Source of the DNA: Megalopta genalis
Lineage: Eukaryota; Arthropoda; Insecta; Hymenoptera; Halictidae
Assembly (NCBI RefSeq): GCF_051020955.1
Contig: NW_027476324.1
Span: 246,772-310,771 of the forward strand
Reading direction: 5' to 3'
Length of the DNA: 64,000 nucleotides
A model generated the notes under the pieces. The model saw only the letters and a list, made by a program, of their open reading frames with translations. It ran no database searches and was not told the origin of the DNA. Position numbers and translations under genes: made by a program. How positions within the stretch are numbered: position 1 is the first letter of the stretch; each line of letters starts with the position of its first letter. Shown piece by piece: positions 26,870 to 39,229 of the stretch.

Positions 26870-28510
26870 AGCTAACTCGTTTGTTTCGCATGCTGTTGAA
26901 GCTAAGTCATGTATATCCCAAGTATTTGAAGCTAAACCATTTGTTTCGCATGGATTCGAAGATAAGTCTCCTACTTCGCATTGATTTGAAGCTAAATCAT
27001 GAGTTCGCATGGATTTGAACCTACCCCGTTTGTTTCGCAAGCTGTTGAAGCTAAATCATGTATATCACAAGTATTTGAAGCTAAACCATTTGCTTCGCAT
27101 GGATTCGAAGATCAGCCTTCTACTTCGCATTGATTAGATGCTAAATCATGCGTTTCGCATGGCTTTGAAGCTAAGCCATCAACTTCGCGTTGACTTGATG
27201 CTAAATCATGTTTTTCGTTTGGACTTGAAGCTAACTCGTTTGTTTCGCATGCTGTTGAAGCTAAATCATGTATATCACAAGTAATTGAAGCTATATCATA
27301 TGTTTCGCATGGATTCGAAGATAACCCTTCTAATTCGCATTGATTTGATGCTAAATCATGTGTTTCGCTTGGATTTGAAGCTAACTCGTTTGTTTCGCAT
27401 GCTGTTGAAGCTAAATCATGTATATCACAAGTAATTGAAGCTATATCATATGTTTCGCATGGATTCGTATATAACCCTTCTAATTCGCATTGATTTAAAG
27501 CTAAATCATGTGTTTCGCATGGATTTGAAGCAAACTCGTTTGTTTCGCATGCAGTTGAAGCTGAATCATGTATATCATAAGTATTTGAACATAAACTATT
27601 CGTTTCGCATGGATTCGAAGATAAGCCTTCCACTTCGCATTGATTTGAAACTAAATCATGTGTTTCGCATGGATTTGAATCGAACTCGTTTGTTTCGCAT
27701 GCTGTTGAAGCTAAATCATGTATATCACAAGTATTTGAAGCTAAACAATTTGTTTCGCATGGATTCGAAGGTAACCCATGTACTTCGCATTGATTTGAAG
27801 CTAAATCATGTGTTTGGCATGGTTTTAAATCGAACTCGTTTGTTTCGCATGCTGTTGAAGTTAAATCATGTATATCACAAGTATTTGAAGCTAAATTAAT
27901 CGTTTCGCATGGATTCGAAGATAACCCTTCTAATTCGCATTGATTTGAAGCTTAATCATGTGTTTCGCATGGATTTGAAGCTAACTCCTTTGTTTCGCAT
28001 GCAGTTGAAGATGAATCATGTATATAACAAGTATTTGATCCTAAACTATTCGTTTCGCATGGATTCGAAGATAAGCCTACCACTTCGCATTGATTTGAAA
28101 CTAAATCATGTGTTTCGCATGGATTTGAATCGAACTCGTTTGTTTCGCATGCTGTTGAAGCTAAATCATGTATATCACAAGTATTTGAAGTTAAAAAATT
28201 TGTTTCGCATGGATTCGAAGATAACCCATGTACTTCGCATTGATTTGAAGCTAAATCATGTGTTTCGCATGGCTTTGAATCGAACTCGTTTGTTTCGCAT
28301 GCTGTTGAAGCTAAATCATGTATATCACAAGTATTTGAAGCTAAACTATTCGTTTCGCATGGATTCGAAGATAAGCCTTCCACTTTGCATTGATTTGAAG
28401 CTAAATAATGTGTTTCTCATGGATTTGAAATTAACTCGTTTGTTTCGCATGCAGTTGAAGCTATATCATGTATATCACAAGTATTTGAAGCTAAACCATT
28501 TGTTTCGCAT
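26870..28510. repeat. Dispersed ~1.6-kb block, copy B
   Basis: It follows 37562-39172 with shift 10,692 and, after one 30-bp monomer is missing near 38630, shift 10,662. Its right part also matches copy A (24.7-25.8 kb). Shared private variants such as CGTATATAACCC at about 27468 and 38160 make independent origin unlikely. Confidence 0.86.
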
Positions 28511-30604
28511 GGATTCGAAGCTAACTCGTTTGTTTCGATTGCTGTTGAAGCTAAATCATGTATATCACAAGTATTTGCAGCTAAACCATTTGTTTCGCAT
28601 GGATTCGAAGATATGCCTTCTACTTCGCATTGATTTGAAGCTAAATCATGTGTTTCTCATGGATTTGAAATTAACTCGTTTGTTTCGCATGCAGTTGAAG
28701 CTATATCATGTATATCACAAGTATTTGAAGCTAAACCATTTGTTTCGCATGGATACGAAGATAAGCCGCCTACTTCGCATTGATTTGAAGCTAAATCATC
28801 TGTTCGCATGGATTTGAAGCTAACTCGTTTGTTTCGCATGCTGTTGAAGCTAAATCATGTTTATCATAAGTATTTGAAGCTATATCATATGTTTCGCATG
28901 GATTCGAAGATAACCCTTCTAATTCGCATTGATTTGAAGCTAAATCATGTGTTTCGCATGGATTTGAAGCTAACTCGTTTTTTTCGCATGCTGTTGAAGC
29001 TAAATCATGTATATCACAAGTATTTGAAGCTAAACCATTTGTTCCGCATGGATTCGAAGATAAGCTTCCTACTTCGCATTGATTTGAAGCTAAATCTTGT
29101 GTTCGCATGGATTTGTAGCTAACTCGTTTGTTTCGCACGCTGTTGAAGCTAAATCAAGTGTATCACAAGTATTTGAAGCTAAACCATTTGCTTCGAATGG
29201 ATTCGAAGATCAGCCTTCTACTTCGCATTTATTAGATGCTAAATCATGTGTGTCGCATGGATTTGAAGCTAACTCGTTTGTTTCGCATGCTGTTGAAGCT
29301 AAAGCGTGCATATCACAAGTATTTGAAGCTAAACCATTTGTGTCGCATGGATTCGAAGATAAGCCTTCCACTTCGCATTGATTTGAAGCTAAATCATGTG
29401 TTTCGCATGGATTTGAATCGAACTCGTTTGTTTCGCATGCTGTTGAAGCTAAATCAAGTGTAGCGGAAGTATTTGAAGGCAAACCATTTGCTTCGCATGG
29501 ATTCGAAGATCAGCCTTCTACTTCGCATTGATTTGAAGCTAAATCATGTGTTCGCATGGATTTGAAGCTACTTCGTTTGTTTCGCATGCAGTTGAAGCTA
29601 AATCATGTATATCACAAGTATTTGAAGCTAAATTATTCGTTTCGCATGCATTCGAAGATAAGCCTTCCACTTCGCATTGATTTGAAGCTAAATCATGTGT
29701 TTCACATGGATTTGAAGTTAACTCGTATGTTTCGCATGCAGTTGAAGCTAAATCATGTATATCACAAGTATTTGAAGCTAAACCATTTGTTTCGCTTGGA
29801 TTCGAAGATAAGCCTTCTACTTCTCACTGATTTTAATCTAAATCATGTGTTTCGCATGGATTTGAAGCTAACTCGTTTGTTTTGCATGCTGTTGAAGCTA
29901 AATCATGTATATCACAAGTATTTGAAGCTATATCATATGTTTCGCATGGATTGGAAGATAACCCTTCTAATTCGCATTGATTTGAAGCTAAATCATGTGT
30001 TTCGCATGGATTTGAAGCTAACTCGTTTGTTTCGCATGCTGTTGAAGCTAAGTCATGTATATATCAAGTATTTGAAGCTAAACCATTTGTTTCGCATGGA
30101 TTCGAAGATAAGCCTCCATCTTCGCATTGATTTGAAGCTAAATCATGTGTTCGCATGCATTTGAAGCTAACTCGTTTGTTTCGCATGTTGTTGAAGCTAA
30201 ATCATGTATTTCACAAGTATTTGAAGCTAAACCATTTGTTTCGCATTTATTCGAATCTAAGCCTTCTACTTCACATTGATTTGTGGCTAAATCATGTGTC
30301 TCGCTTGGATTTGAAGCTAACTCGTTTTTTTCGCTAGCAGTTGAAGCTAAATCATGTATATCACAAGTATTTGAAGCTAAACCATTTGATTCCCATGGAT
30401 TTGAAGCTAAGCTTTCAACTTCGCATTGATTTGAATATAAATCATGTGTTTCGCTTGGATTTGAAGCTAACTCGTTTGTTTCGCATGCTGTTGAAGCGAA
30501 ATCATGTATATCACAAGTAATTGAAGCTAAACCATTTGCTTCGCATGGATTCGAAGATCAGCCTTCCACTTCGCATTTATTAGATGCTAAATCATGTGTT
30601 TCGC
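28511..30604. repeat. Mosaic stretch of mixed cassettes
   Basis: Pieces found elsewhere are joined here in register. 29097-29480 is like 35447, 36045 and 44728 (marker GCGTGCATATC). 29556 onward is like 24162, 36504 and 45187. A TTGATTCCCATGG cassette lies near 30390. Nothing other than the repeat is present. Confidence 0.8.
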
Positions 30605-31143
30605 ATGGATTTGAAGCTAACTCGTTTGTATCGCATGCTGTTCAAGCTAAATCATGTATATCACAAGTATTTGAAGCTATATCATATGTTTCGCATGGAT
30701 TCGAAGATAACCCTTCTAATTCGCATTGATTTGAAGCTAAATCATGTGTTTCGCATGGATTCGAAGATAACCCTTCTAATTCGCATTGATTTGAAGCTAA
30801 ATCATGTGTTTCGCATGGATTTGAAGCTAACTCGTTTGTTTCGCATGCTGTTGAAGCTAAGTCATGTATATCACAAGTATTTGAAGCTAAACCATTTGTT
30901 TCGCATGGATTCGAAGATAAGCCTCCATCTTCGCATTGATTTGAAGCTAAATCATGTGTTCGCATGCATTTGAAGCTACCTCGTTTGTTTCGCATGCTGT
31001 TGAAGCTAAATCAAGTGTATCACATGTATTTGAAGCCAAACCATTTGCTTCGCATGGATTCGAAGATAAGCCTTCTACTTCGCATTTATTAGATGCTAAA
31101 TCATGTGTATCGCATGGGTTTGAAGGTAACTCGTTTGTTTCGC

Positions 31144-31174
31144 CTGCATTTGAAGCTATATCACTTATATTCAC
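31144..31174 (+). repeat. 31-base marker monomer, right-half form
   Basis: This is the sister of the left-half marker, but it reads TTATATTCACAAG and is followed by ATGTGAAGCAAAATC and CGTTTAGCATG. It occurs near 31160, 33586, 41936, 46431, 51525, 54670, 57816 and 61260. The left and right forms share the extra base but differ at several fixed sites, so they separated before the recent amplifications. Confidence 0.85.
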
Positions 31175-32645
31175 AAGTATGTGAAGCAAAATCATTCGTT
31201 TAGCATGAATTTGAAGCTAAGCCATCAACATCGCGTTGACTTGATGCTAAATCATGTTTTTCGTTTGGACTTGAAGCTAACTCGTTTGTTTCGCATGCTG
31301 TTGAAGCTAAATCATGTATTTCACAAGTATTTGAAGCTAAACCATTTGTTTCGCTTTTATTCGAAGCTAAGCCTTCTACTTCACATTGATTTGAGGCTAA
31401 ATCATGTGTTTCGCTTGGATTTGAAGCTAACTCGTCTTTTTCGCTAGCAGTTGAAGCTAAATCATGTATATCTCAAGTATTTGAAGCTAAACCATTTGAT
31501 TCCCATGGATTTGAAGCTAAGCTTTCAACTTCGCATTGATTTGAATATAAATCATGTGTTTCGCTTGGATTTGAAGCTAACTCCTTTGTTTCGCATGCTG
31601 TTGAAGCTAAATCATGTATATCACAAGTAAGTGAAGCTATATCATATTTTTCGCATGGATTCGAAGATAAGTCTGCTACTTCGCATTGATTTGAAGCTAA
31701 ATCATGTGTTCGCATGGATTTGAACCTACCCCGTTTGTTTCGCAAGCTATTGAAGCTAAATCATGTATATCACAAGTATTTGAAGCTAAACCATTTGCTT
31801 CGCATGGATTCGAAGATCAGCCTTCTACTTCGCATTGATTAGATGCTAAATCATGTGTTTCGCATGCCTTTGAAGCTAAGCCATCAACTTCGCGTTGACT
31901 TGATGCTAAATCATGTTTTTCGTTTGGACTTGAAGCTAACTCGTTTGTTTCGCATGTTGTTGAAGCTAAATCATGTATTTCACAAGTATTTGAAGCTAAA
32001 CCATTTGTTTCGCATTTATTCGAAGCTAAGCCTTCTACTTCACATTGATTTGAGGCTAAATCATGTGTCTCGCTTGGATTTGAAGCTAACTTGTTTTTTT
32101 CGCTAGCAGTTGAAGCTAAATCATGTATATCACAAGTATTTGAAGCTAAACCATTTGATTCCCATGGATTTGAAGCTAAGCTTTCAACTTCGCATTGATT
32201 TGAATATAAATCATGTGTTTCGCTTGGATTTGAAGCTAACTCGTTTGTTTCGCATGCTGTTGAAGCTAAATCATGTATATCACAAGTAATTGAAGCTATA
32301 TCATATGTTTCGCATGGATTCGAAGATAACCCTTCTAATTCGCATTGATTTGAAGCTAAATCATGTGTTTCGCATGGATTTGAAGCTAACTCGTTTGTTT
32401 CGCATGCTGTTGAAGCTAAGTCATGTATATCCCAAGTATTTGAAGCTAAACCATTTGTTTCGCATGGATTCGAAGATAAGTCTCCTACTTCGCATTGATT
32501 TGAAGCTAAATCATGTGTTCGCATGGATTTGAACCTACCCCGTTTGTTTCGCAAGCTGTTGAAGCTAAATCATGTATATCACAAGTATTTGAAGCTAAAC
32601 CATTTGCTTCGCACGGATTCGAAGATCAGCCTTCTACTTCGCATT

Positions 32646-32675
32646 GATTTGAAGCTAAACCATTTGTTTCGCATG
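32646..32675 (+). repeat. Hybrid monomer M1/M4
   Basis: It starts as M1 after M5 (CATTGATTTGAAGCTAAA) and ends as M4 (CCATTTGTTTCGCATG). M2 and M3 are skipped, so two M5 monomers are separated by only one monomer. The length is exactly 30 bp. The same hybrid recurs in the duplicated copy near 35072. Confidence 0.85.
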
Positions 32676-33030
32676 GATTCGAAGATAAGCCGCCTACTTC
32701 GCATTGATTTGAAGCTAAATCATCTGTTCGCATGGATTTGAAGCTAACTCGTTTGTTTCGCATGCTGTTGAAGCTAAATCATGTTTATCACAAGTATTTG
32801 AAGCTATATCATATGTTTCGCATGGATTCGAAGATAACCCTTCTAATTCGCATTGATTTGAAGCTAAATCATGTGTTTCGCATGGATTTGAAGCTAACTC
32901 GTTTGTTTCGCATGCTGTTGAAGCTAAATCATGTATATCACAAGTATTTGAATCTAAACCATTTGTTCCGCATGGATTCGAAGATAAGCTTCCTACTTCG
33001 CATTGATTTGAAGCTAAATCTTGTGTTCGC

Positions 33031-35456
33031 ATGGATTTGAAGCTAACTCGTTTGTATCGCATGCTGTTCAAGCTAAATCATGTATATCACAAGTATTTGA
33101 AGCTATATCATATGTTTCGCATGGATTCGAAGATAACCCTTCTAATTCGCATTGATTTGAAGCTAAATCATGTGTTTCGCATGGATTCGAAGATAACCCT
33201 TCTAATTCGCATTGATTTGAAGCTAAATCATGTGTTTCGCATGGATTTGAAGCTAACTCGTTTGTTTCGCATGCTGTTGAAGCTAAGTCATGTATATCAC
33301 AAGTATTTGAAGCTAAACCATTTGTTTCGCATGGATTCGAAGATAAGCCTCCATCTTCGCATTGATTTGAAGCTAAATCATGTGTTCGCATGCATTTGAA
33401 GCTACCTCGTTTGTTTCGCATGCTGTTGAAGCTAAATCAAGTGTATCACATGTATTTGAAGCCAAACCATTTGCTTCGCATGGATTCGAAGATAAGCCTT
33501 CTACTTCGCATTTATTAGATGCTAAATCATGTGTATCGCATGGGTTTGAAGGTAACTCGTTTGTTTCGCCTGCATTTGAAGCTATATCACTTATATTCAC
33601 AAGTATGTGAAGCAAAATCATTCGTTTAGCATGAATTTGAAGCTAAGCCATCAACATCGCGTTGACTTGATGCTAAATCATGTTTTTCGTTTGGACTTGA
33701 AGCTAACTCGTTTGTTTCGCATGCTGTTGAAGCTAAATCATGTATTTCACAAGTATTTGAAGCTAAACCATTTGTTTCGCTTTTATTCGAAGCTAAGCCT
33801 TCTACTTCACATTGATTTGAGGCTAAATCATGTGTTTCGCTTGGATTTGAAGCTAACTCGTCTTTTTCGCTAGCAGTTGAAGCTAAATCATGTATATCTC
33901 AAGTATTTGAAGCTAAACCATTTGATTCCCATGGATTTGAAGCTAAGCTTTCAACTTCGCATTGATTTGAATATAAATCATGTGTTTCGCTTGGATTTGA
34001 AGCTAACTCCTTTGTTTCGCATGCTGTTGAAGCTAAATCATGTATATCACAAGTAAGTGAAGCTATATCATATTTTTCGCATGGATTCGAAGATAAGTCT
34101 GCTACTTCGCATTGATTTGAAGCTAAATCATGTGTTCGCATGGATTTGAACCTACCCCGTTTGTTTCGCAAGCTATTGAAGCTAAATCATGTATATCACA
34201 AGTATTTGAAGCTAAACCATTTGCTTCGCATGGATTCGAAGATCAGCCTTCTACTTCGCATTGATTAGATGCTAAATCATGTGTTTCGCATGCCTTTGAA
34301 GCTAAGCCATCAACTTCGCGTTGACTTGATGCTAAATCATGTTTTTCGTTTGGACTTGAAGCTAACTCGTTTGTTTCGCATGTTGTTGAAGCTAAATCAT
34401 GTATTTCACAAGTATTTGAAGCTAAACCATTTGTTTCGCATTTATTCGAAGCTAAGCCTTCTACTTCACATTGATTTGAGGCTAAATCATGTGTCTCGCT
34501 TGGATTTGAAGCTAACTTGTTTTTTTCGCTAGCAGTTGAAGCTAAATCATGTATATCACAAGTATTTGAAGCTAAACCATTTGATTCCCATGGATTTGAA
34601 GCTAAGCTTTCAACTTCGCATTGATTTGAATATAAATCATGTGTTTCGCTTGGATTTGAAGCTAACTCGTTTGTTTCGCATGCTGTTGAAGCTAAATCAT
34701 GTATATCACAAGTAATTGAAGCTATATCATATGTTTCGCATGGATTCGAAGATAACCCTTCTAATTCGCATTGATTTGAAGCTAAATCATGTGTTTCGCA
34801 TGGATTTGAAGCTAACTCGTTTGTTTCGCATGCTGTTGAAGCTAAGTCATGTATATCCCAAGTATTTGAAGCTAAACCATTTGTTTCGCATGGATTCGAA
34901 GATAAGTCTCCTACTTCGCATTGATTTGAAGCTAAATCATGTGTTCGCATGGATTTGAACCTACCCCGTTTGTTTCGCAAGCTGTTGAAGCTAAATCATG
35001 TATATCACAAGTATTTGAAGCTAAACCATTTGCTTCGCACGGATTCGAAGATCAGCCTTCTACTTCGCATTGATTTGAAGCTAAACCATTTGTTTCGCAT
35101 GGATTCGAAGATAAGCCGCCTACTTCGCATTGATTTGAAGCTAAATCATCTGTTCGCATGGATTTGAAGCTAACTCGTTTGTTTCGCATGCTGTTGAAGC
35201 TAAATCATGTTTATCACAAGTATTTGAAGCTATATCATATGTTTCGCATGGATTCGAAGATAACCCTTCTAATTCGCATTGATTTGAAGCTAAATCATGT
35301 GTTTCGCATGGATTTGAAGCTAACTCGTTTGTTTCGCATGCTGTTGAAGCTAAATCATGTATATCACAAGTATTTGAATCTAAACCATTTGTTCCGCATG
35401 GATTCGAAGATAAGCTTCCTACTTCGCATTGATTTGAAGCTAAATCTTGTGTTCGC
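33031..35456. repeat. 2,426-bp tandem duplication, copy 2
   Basis: This is the second copy of 30605-33030. The flanks differ: the bases before 30605 (TTAGATGCTAAATC) differ from those before 33031 (AAATCTTGTGTTCGC), and the sequence after 35456 diverges from that after 33030. This places the endpoints within about one monomer. The apparent identity suggests a very recent event or an assembly duplication. Confidence 0.92.
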
Positions 35457-36642
35457 ATGGATTTGAAGCTAACTCGTTTGTTTCGCACGCTGTTGAAGCT
35501 AAATCAAGTGTATCACAAGTATTTGAAGCTAAACCATTTGCTTCGCATGGATTCGAAGATCAGCCTCCTACTTCGCATTTATTAGATGCTAAATCATGTG
35601 TGTCGCATGGATTTGAAGCTAACTCGTTTGTTTCGCATGCTGTTGAAGCTAAAGCGTGCATATCACAAGTATTTGAAGCTAAACCATTTGTGTCGCATGG
35701 ATTCGAAGATAAGCCTTCCACTTCGCATTGATTTGAAGCTAAATCATGTGTTTCGCATGGATTTGAATCGAACTCGTTTGTTTCGCATGCTGTTGAAGCT
35801 AAATCAAGTGTAGCAGAAGTATTTGAAGGCAAACCATTTGCTTCGCATGGATTCGAAGATCAGCCTTCTACTTCGCATTGATTTGAAGCTAAATCATGTG
35901 TTCGCATGGATTTGAAGCTAACTCGTTTGTTTCGCATGCTGTTGCAGCTAAATCATGTATATCACAAGTATTTGAAGCTAAACCATTTGTTCCGCATGGA
36001 TTCGAAGATAAGCTTCCTACTTCGCATTGATTTGAAGCTAAATCTTGTGTTCGCATGGATTTGAAGCTAACTCGTTTGTTTCGCACGCTGTTGAAGCTAA
36101 ATCAAGTGTATCACAAGTATTTGAAGCTAAACCATTTGCTTCGCATGGATTCGAAGATCAGCCTTCTACTTCGCATTTATTAGATGCTAAATCATGTGTG
36201 TCGCATGGATTTGAAGCTAACTCGTTTGTTTCGCATGCTGTTGAAGCTAAAGCGTGCATATCACAAGTATTTGAAGCTAAACCATTTGTGTCGCATGGAT
36301 TCGAAGATAAGCCTTCCACTTCGCATTGATTTGAAGCTAAATCATGTGTTTCGCATGGATTTGAATCGAACTCGCTTGTTTCGCATGCTGTTGAAGCTAA
36401 ATCAAGTGTAGCAGAAGTATTTGAAGGCAAACCATTTGCTTCGCATGGATTCGAAGATCAGCCTTCTACTTCGCATTGATTTGAAGCTAAATCATGTGTT
36501 CGCATGGATTTGAAGCTACCTCGTTTGTTTCGCATGCAGTTGAAGCTAAATCATGTATATCACAAGTATTTGAAGCTAAATTATTCGTTTCGCATGGTTT
36601 CGAAGATAAGCCTTCCACTTCGCATTGATTTGAAGCTAAATC
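35447..36642. repeat. 598-bp tandem duplication (two copies)
   Basis: 35447-36044 recurs as 36045-36642. The unit is 20 monomers (four 150-bp units) with two 29-base monomers, so 600 - 2 = 598. Markers include GCGTGCATATC and TGTAGCAGAAG. A near relative of one copy lies at 29097 onward and another at 44728 onward. Confidence 0.87.
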
Positions 36643-37561
36643 ATGTGTTTCACATGGATTTGAAGTTAACTCGTATGTTTCGCATGCAGTTGAAGCTAAA
36701 TCATGTATATCACAAGTATTTGAAGCTAAACCATTTGTTTCGCTTGGATTCGAAGATAAGCCTTCTACTTCTCACTGATTTTAATCTAAATCATGTGTTT
36801 CGCATGGATTTGAAGCTAACTCGTTTGTTTTGCATGCTGTTGAAGCTAAATCATGTATATCACAAGTATTTGAAGCTATATCATATGTTTCGCATGGATT
36901 CGAAGATAAGCCTCCTACTTCGCATTGATTTGAAGCTAAATCATGTGTTCGCATGGATTTGAAACTAACTCGTTTGTTTCGCATGCTGTTGAAGCTAAAT
37001 CATGTATATCACAAGTATTTGAAGCTATATCATATGTTTCGCATGGATTCGAAGATAACCCTTCTAATTCGCATTGATTTGAAGCTAAATCATGTGTTTC
37101 GCATGGATTTGAAGCTAACTCGTTTGTTTCGCATGCTGTTGAAGCTAAGTCATGTATATAACAAGTATTTGAAGCTAAACCATTTGTTTCGCATTTATTC
37201 GAAGCTAAGCCTTCTACTTCACATTGATTTGAGGCTAAATCATGTGTCTCGCTTGGATTTGAAGCTAACTCGTTTTTTCCGCTAGCAGTTGAAGCTAAAT
37301 CATGTATATCACAAGTATTTGAAGCTAAACCATTTGATTCCCATGGATTTGAAGCTAAGCTTTCAACTTCGCAATGATTTGAATATAAATCATGTGTTTC
37401 GCTTGGATTTGAAGCTAACTCGTTTGTTTCGCATGCTGTTGAAGCTAAGTCATGTATATCACAAGTATTTGAAGCTAAACCATTTGTTTCGCATGGATTC
37501 GAAGATAAGCCTCCATCTTCGCATTGATTTGAAGCTAAATCATGTGTTCGCATGGATTTGA
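36643..37561. repeat. Mosaic stretch shared with 24.2 and 45.2 kb
   Basis: 36504-36962 reads like 24162-24620 and 45187-45645. After 37150 a cassette with TTATTCGAAGC and a GCTAGCAG variant follows, then TTGATTCCCATGG. The variant ACTTCGCAATGATTT near 37370 is private. No gene is supported. Confidence 0.8.
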
Positions 37562-39172
37562 AGCTAACTCGTTTGTTTCGCATGCTGTTGAAGCTAAGTC
37601 ATGTATATCCCAAGTATTTGAAGCTAAACCATTTGTTTCGCATGGATTCGAAGATAAGTCTCCTACTTCGCATTGATTTGAAGCTAAATCATGTGTTCGC
37701 ATGGATTTGAACCTACCCCGTTTGTTTCGCAAGCTGTTGAAGCTAAATCATGTATATCACAAGTATTTGAAGCTAAACCATTTGCTTCGCATGGATTCGA
37801 AGATCAGCCTTCTACTTCGCATTGATTAGATGCTAAATCATGTGTTTCGCATGGCTTTGAAGCTAAGCCATCAACTTCGCGTTGACTTGATGCTAAATCA
37901 TGTTTTTCGTTTGGACTTGAAGCTAACTCGTTTGTTTCGCATGCTGTTGAAGCTAAATCATGTATATCACAAGTAATTGAAGCTATATCATATGTTTCGC
38001 ATGGATTCGAAGATAACCCTTCTAATTCGCATTGATTTGATGCTAAATCATGTGTTTCGCTTGGATTTGAAGCTAACTCGTTTGTTTCGCATGCTGTTGA
38101 AGCTAAATCATGTATATCACAAGTAATTGAAGCTATATCATATGTTTCGCATGGATTCGTATATAACCCTTCTAATTCGCATTGATTTAAAGTTAAATCA
38201 TGTGTTTCGCATGGATTTGAAGCAAACTCGTTTGTTTCGCATGCAGTTGAAGCTGAATCATGTATATCATAAGTATTTGAACATAAACTATTCGTTTCGC
38301 ATGGATTCGAAGATAAGCCTTCCACTTCGCATTGATTTGAAACTAAATCATGTGTTTCGCATGGATTTGAATCGAACTCGTTTGTTTCGCATGCTGTTGA
38401 AGCTAAATCATGTATATCACAAGTATTTGAAGCTAAACAATTTGTTTCGCATGGATTCGAAGGTAACCCATGTACTTCGCATTGATTTGAAGCTAAATCA
38501 TGTGTTTGGCATGGTTTTAAATCGAACTCGTTTGTTTCGCATGCTGTTGAAGCTAAATCATGTATATCACAAGTATTTGAAGCTAAATTAATCGTTTCGC
38601 ATGGATTCGAAGATAACCCTTCTAATTCGCATGGATTTGAAGCTAACTCGTTTGTTTCGCATGCAGTTGAAGCCGAATCATGTATATCACAAGTATTTGA
38701 TCCTAAACTATTCGTTTCGCATGGATTCGAAGATAAGCCTACCACTTCGCATTGATTTGAAACTAAATCATGTGTTTCGCATGGTTTTGAATCGAACTCG
38801 TTTGTTTCGCATGCTGTTGAAGCTAAATCATGTATATCACAAGTATTTGAAGTTAAAAAATTTGTTTCGCATGGATTCGAAGATAACCCATGTACTTCGC
38901 ATTGATTTGAAGCTAAATCATGTGTTTCGCATGGCTTTGAATCGAACTCGTTTGTTTCGCATGCTGTTGAAGCTAAATCATGTATATCACAAGTATTTGA
39001 AGCTAAACTATTCGCTTTGCATGGATTCGAAGATAAGCCTTCCACTTCGCATTGATTTGAAGCTAAATAATGTGTTTCTCATGGATTTGAAATTAACTCG
39101 TTTGTTTCGCATGCAGTTGAAGCTATATCATGTATATCACAAGTATTTGAAGCTAAACCATTTGTTTGGCAT
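37562..39172. repeat. Dispersed ~1.6-kb block, copy C
   Basis: This is the copy of 26870-28510 placed about 10.7 kb away. One monomer is missing near 38630, where the M5 there passes directly into M2. No 29-base monomer falls in it after 37698, which is why its - strand stays open for 413 codons. Confidence 0.86.
37804..39045 (-). other. Longest - strand open frame (413 codons), not supported as a gene
   Basis: The translation is a run of decapeptides with one cysteine each, of the form LASNPCETHD, LASNQCEVEG, LSSNPCETNS, LASNTCDIHD, LASTACETNE. Five make a 50-residue period that matches the 150-bp DNA unit. It is hydrophilic and acidic, without a signal peptide, membrane segment or recognisable domain. 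The first ATG lies inside a repeat monomer, and the frame ends at a TGA created by the GATCAG variant. The same frame elsewhere is broken every few hundred bases by the 29-base monomers. I see no promoter or non-repeat sequence. It may be a relic of a coding repeat, but an active gene is unlikely. Confidence 0.3.
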
Positions 39173-39229
39173 GGATTCGAAGATAAGCCTCCTACTTCGC
39201 ATTGATTTGAAGCTAAATCATCTGTTCGC

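Larger units (their letters stand above)
30605..33030. repeat. 2,426-bp tandem duplication, copy 1
   Basis: Positions here recur 2,426 bases later with a constant shift across the block. I saw no base difference in the lines I compared, and translated stretches such as 31817-32554 and 34243-34980 are identical. 81 monomers x 30 = 2,430, minus five 29-base monomers (near 30957, 31708, 32517, 32726, 33026), plus one 31-base monomer (near 31160), gives 2,426. 81 is not a multiple of five because the block carries 60-bp insertions and one hybrid monomer (32646-32675). Confidence 0.93.

Noticed and set aside
30605..35456. Transposon or virus insertion as the cause of the large duplications
   Set aside because: No terminal repeats, target-site duplications, or transposase or polymerase-like sequence was found. 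The duplicated segments consist only of array monomers.
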